Below the pieces are notes generated by a model. It did no database searches and was not told the origin of the DNA. It worked only from the letters and a program-made list of their open reading frames with translations. From assembly GCA_964642505.1 (NCBI GenBank), contig CAZXQY010000034.1, forward strand, positions 1 to 24,208: a stretch of 24,208 nt of DNA. Reading direction: 5' to 3'. The translations under genes were made by a program, and so were the position numbers. Below, piece after piece: positions 22,128-24,208 of the stretch; the first letter of the stretch is position 1; each line of letters opens with the position of its first letter. This DNA comes from TMED69 sp964642505. Its GTDB lineage: Bacteria; Pseudomonadota; Gammaproteobacteria; Ga0077536.

Positions 22128-22853
22128 ATGGTGTATAAAGATAGAGCAACTGTGAGCTCGACTTGTGAGCAGACGATTATGGCACTACGTGATGCCATAT
22201 TGGACTTTCGCTTTTTCCCCGGCGAGCGACTCAAAGAACGTGATCTCTGCAACCTATTAGGAGTTAGTAGAACTAGTGTTCGTGAATCTTTAAGGCATTT
22301 GCAAGCTGAGGGATTGATTGACATCGAACCTAATCGGGGTCCAATCGTCGCATCGGTATCGAAGAACCAGCTAATCCAAATCTATGAGTCTCGATCTATC
22401 ATGGACAGTCAAGTGGTGGGTGCCTTTGTGAGTCGGGCTACCGACGAGGAAATCCGTTGGCTTAAAAAAAACACTGAAGAAGTTATCGAGTCGATTGGTT
22501 TGGATGGAGGGGTGCCCCACGTTGTCGTGAAATTGGTGGACAACTACTACGAGACGCTGTATTGGGGAAGTAGAAACGATTTCCTTTCAGGCTTCTCTCG
22601 TTCGTTACGAGCCAGAGTCCGCTATATTCGTGGTATGAGTCCGGTGTGCTATTCTCGTGACTGGGCTAGGAAATCCCGAGATAGTTATTTGAAGGTGATT
22701 GAATCTGTGGAGGAACGTGATTCAGAGGCTGCGATGGGAGCAGTCAGAGTGCGCATCGAAAACGCTAGAGGTATTGCCCTGTCTATTTTGGCTGAATATA
22801 GCGAGCACTCTTTATCGCGGGTTGGTCGATTGCCCGCTCATGCGTACGGCTGA
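22128..22853 (+). CDS. GntR family transcriptional regulator, FCD-type, lacking usual metal histidines
   Basis: This 241-residue regulator has an N-terminal winged helix (residues about 12-75, with LGVSRTSVRESLRHLQAEGLI as recognition region) and an all-helical FCD ligand domain (about 85-215). In most FCD proteins a D-x3-H pair and two later histidines hold a metal that contacts the effector. Here the first becomes D138-x3-E142 and the other histidine positions appear to be Asp and Arg (RDSYLK, RVRIENA), so metal binding is doubtful. The ATG at 22128 follows GAGGGTGG; the next codon is GTG and could also serve. Such regulators usually control adjacent catabolic genes, here probably the acyl-CoA dehydrogenase/monooxygenase pair upstream. 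That target is inference. Confidence 0.88.
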   Translation: MVYKDRATVSSTCEQTIMALRDAILDFRFFPGERLKERDLCNLLGVSRTSVRESLRHLQAEGLIDIEPNRGPIVASVSKNQLIQIYESRSIMDSQVVGAFVSRATDEEIRWLKKNTEEVIESIGLDGGVPHVVVKLVDNYYETLYWGSRNDFLSGFSRSLRARVRYIRGMSPVCYSRDWARKSRDSYLKVIESVEERDSEAAMGAVRVRIENARGIALSILAEYSEHSLSRVGRLPAHAYG

Positions 22854-22855
22854 TC

Positions 22856-22890
22856 CCCTTAAAAATCAAGAGACAATTGATTTTTAAGGG
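22856..22890. terminator. 14-bp perfect hairpin between convergent genes
   Basis: CCCTTAAAAATCAA (22856-22869) and TTGATTTTTAAGGG (22877-22890) form a perfect stem with a 7-nt loop, just after the GntR stop codon and before the convergent halogenase end. It is symmetric and could act for both strands. There is no T-tract outside the stem, so intrinsic termination is likely but not certain; protection of 3' ends is an alternative. Confidence 0.6.
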
Positions 22891-22925
22891 TCGAAATAGG
22901 ATTTTGTAAGTAAATATCGCTGCTA

Positions 22926-24208
22926 TCAATTTATTCTTTTCATTCCGGAAAAGATTTCACTATTTGTCGACAAGTGCTTATATCTATACTTTTCATTTTT
23001 TATATAGTATCTCTCTATCAAATTCCGAGCGTTTTCTACGGGTCTACTGAGTCTCCTTCTAAAATGAAATCCTTCCATCATGGTTGTCCAACTGTGGGGC
23101 GCGAAAACTGCGCCATCATCTATATCCCTAATACGGCTGCCTGTCTGCTGGTAACGTTCTATTCTCCACTGTAAGGTCGACGGCACTACTATTTCGTTTT
23201 TGACTAATTTCCAAAAGGCAGAGTCGTAACTACTGTTTAGGTAATGAAGAGAGATAAAATCGAAGGTTTCTTCGTAGGCTCTTTCCATCCGGGAGTTTAC
23301 GATATTTCGGTCCGCTTGAGTAAAAAATCCTTTCCTTAAACGTCCGCTCAACAATTGAATGTTGTCCGTTGTCAGATGAATGCTCGAGGACTCTAACGGT
23401 TCAACGAACCCGGACGATAATCCTATGCTTACAACGTTTCCTCGCCAATTTCGACGGTTATATCGAGGGGTAAATGAGATATGATTAAAATCATTGTTCG
23501 CAGATCGCGCAGCTCCCCAATGTCCAACAAACTTTCGCTCAGCTGCAGCTGGTGATAGCAAATCAGAGTTATAGAGGAGTCCGGATCCTATTCTGCTCCA
23601 CGTCGGTATTTTAAAAATCCATCCGTCTTCATGGCATTGACACGTGGTATAGGGCGTCTTTTCTTGCTCGTTTAAATAATCAATGGTTGTAGTCACTGCG
23701 GCGTTGCAATAAAGAACCTTGCTTTTATCGACCCAGTCGGCTTCTTCAACATGGGATGATACGATATTTTTAAATCCAGTACAGTCTATATAAAGTGAAG
23801 CACGTATTGTTCGATCGTCACCGATTGTTAGACTGGTTATATTTTTTCCGTCAGAGTTGACGCTTGTAACATTTGCAGAAATATAGTTTATATTAGGAGA
23901 GACAAGATTTTTAAAGTAAGAGGCGACTTTTTCGGCGTTAAAGTGATAAGCTCTGATATCTTCAACTTTGTTTTTTTTAACGCAAGTTTCGTAGTATGGA
24001 AGAACGCACTGCAGAAAAAACTCGTAGTCTTCATCCAACGATGCGTACAAATCCGCAGCATTTAAGTTTCCCGTCAAGTTTGGCAGGTTTGATCCGAAAG
24101 GGTGCCATATATCTCTTCCTTTCCTGGTCCAATCTTTAAAGAGAATTCCGCTTTTGAAAGTAGCATCAGTATTCAAAAGGAAATCTTTTTCTGATTCGAT
24201 CCCACAAC
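22926..24208 (-). CDS. Tryptophan-halogenase family flavoprotein, N-terminus cut by the right edge
   Basis: The frame is open to the right edge; an internal TTG at 24176 is not the true start. About 426 C-terminal residues are visible, beginning GIESEKDFLLNTDATFKSGI, a conserved segment of flavin-dependent tryptophan halogenases. Later marks are LYIDCTGFKN, GNVVSIGLSSGFVEPLESSS and IHLTTDNIQLL, with the catalytic-region glutamate in PLES. The diagnostic GWxWxIP motif reads GWIFKIP, so the first of its two tryptophans is kept and the second is replaced by Phe. Roughly 80 residues, including the GxGxxG FAD loop and the active-site lysine, lie outside the window. Many members are not proven halogenases and occur near outer-membrane or sugar uptake genes. 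It converges on the GntR gene. Confidence 0.85.
   Translation of the reverse strand, partial: CGIESEKDFLLNTDATFKSGILFKDWTRKGRDIWHPFGSNLPNLTGNLNAADLYASLDEDYEFFLQCVLPYYETCVKKNKVEDIRAYHFNAEKVASYFKNLVSPNINYISANVTSVNSDGKNITSLTIGDDRTIRASLYIDCTGFKNIVSSHVEEADWVDKSKVLYCNAAVTTTIDYLNEQEKTPYTTCQCHEDGWIFKIPTWSRIGSGLLYNSDLLSPAAAERKFVGHWGAARSANNDFNHISFTPRYNRRNWRGNVVSIGLSSGFVEPLESSSIHLTTDNIQLLSGRLRKGFFTQADRNIVNSRMERAYEETFDFISLHYLNSSYDSAFWKLVKNEIVVPSTLQWRIERYQQTGSRIRDIDDGAVFAPHSWTTMMEGFHFRRRLSRPVENARNLIERYYIKNEKYRYKHLSTNSEIFSGMKRIN

Overview
The window looks like part of a catabolic, accessory-type region of a Gram-negative bacterium. Base composition is moderately AT-rich, Shine-Dalgarno sites are mostly clear, and several genes start with GTG or TTG. 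The families present (luciferase-like monooxygenases, phytanoyl-CoA dioxygenase, HpaB, DUF849 cleavage enzyme, FCD-type GntR, a tryptophan-halogenase relative) are commonly seen together in aquatic or marine proteobacteria and their metagenomic relatives. No rRNA, tRNA, CRISPR array or insertion sequence was found, so the taxon cannot be fixed from this window.

Left part (1-3.1 kb): the 5' part of a luciferase-like flavin oxidoreductase runs off the left edge. It is followed by a PhyH-type Fe(II)/2-oxoglutarate dioxygenase, then about 1.2 kb of AT-rich DNA holding two small reading frames (a 28-residue hydrophobic peptide and a GTG-started 54-residue proline-rich protein), and an exported EF-hand protein.

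Centre (3.3-10.9 kb): a homoprotocatechuate (4-hydroxyphenylacetate) meta-cleavage cluster. A leftward operon carries hpaF, hpaE and a two-subunit LigA/LigB-type extradiol dioxygenase, the last three genes joined by 4-nt stop/start overlaps. A divergent rightward pair carries a DapA-family lyase and a single-domain FAH-family enzyme. An hpaB oxygenase meets this pair tail to tail, and a DUF849 (beta-keto acid cleavage) enzyme follows. Together these can be read as: 4-hydroxyphenylacetate, hydroxylation (HpaB), ring cleavage (LigAB-like), semialdehyde oxidation (HpaE), isomerisation (HpaF), FAH-family decarboxylation/isomerisation, and retro-aldol cleavage by the DapA-family protein. The flavin reductase (HpaC), hydratase (HpaH) and HpaI-type aldolase are not in the window.

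Middle right (11-14.6 kb): two short hypothetical leftward genes, one apparently split by a frameshift. They are followed by a SnoaL-like protein, a C45 (penicillin acyltransferase-like) self-processing hydrolase and a VOC protein. The DUF849 gene and the frameshifted gene share a 25-nt leader element placed at the same distance from their start codons.

Right part (14.6-24.2 kb): a FAD amine-oxidase-like protein lies divergent from an N-acyl-D-amino-acid deacylase-like amidohydrolase, which has a strong extended -10 promoter. Next come an antibiotic-biosynthesis-monooxygenase-fold protein, a small membrane protein, an acyl-CoA dehydrogenase with an altered catalytic-base motif, an NtaA/DszA-type flavin monooxygenase, and a GntR/FCD regulator lacking the usual metal histidines. 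Last is a tryptophan-halogenase-family gene truncated by the right edge. These look like separate catabolic units for N-acylated, aminated or short-chain substrates; their substrates cannot be named from sequence alone.
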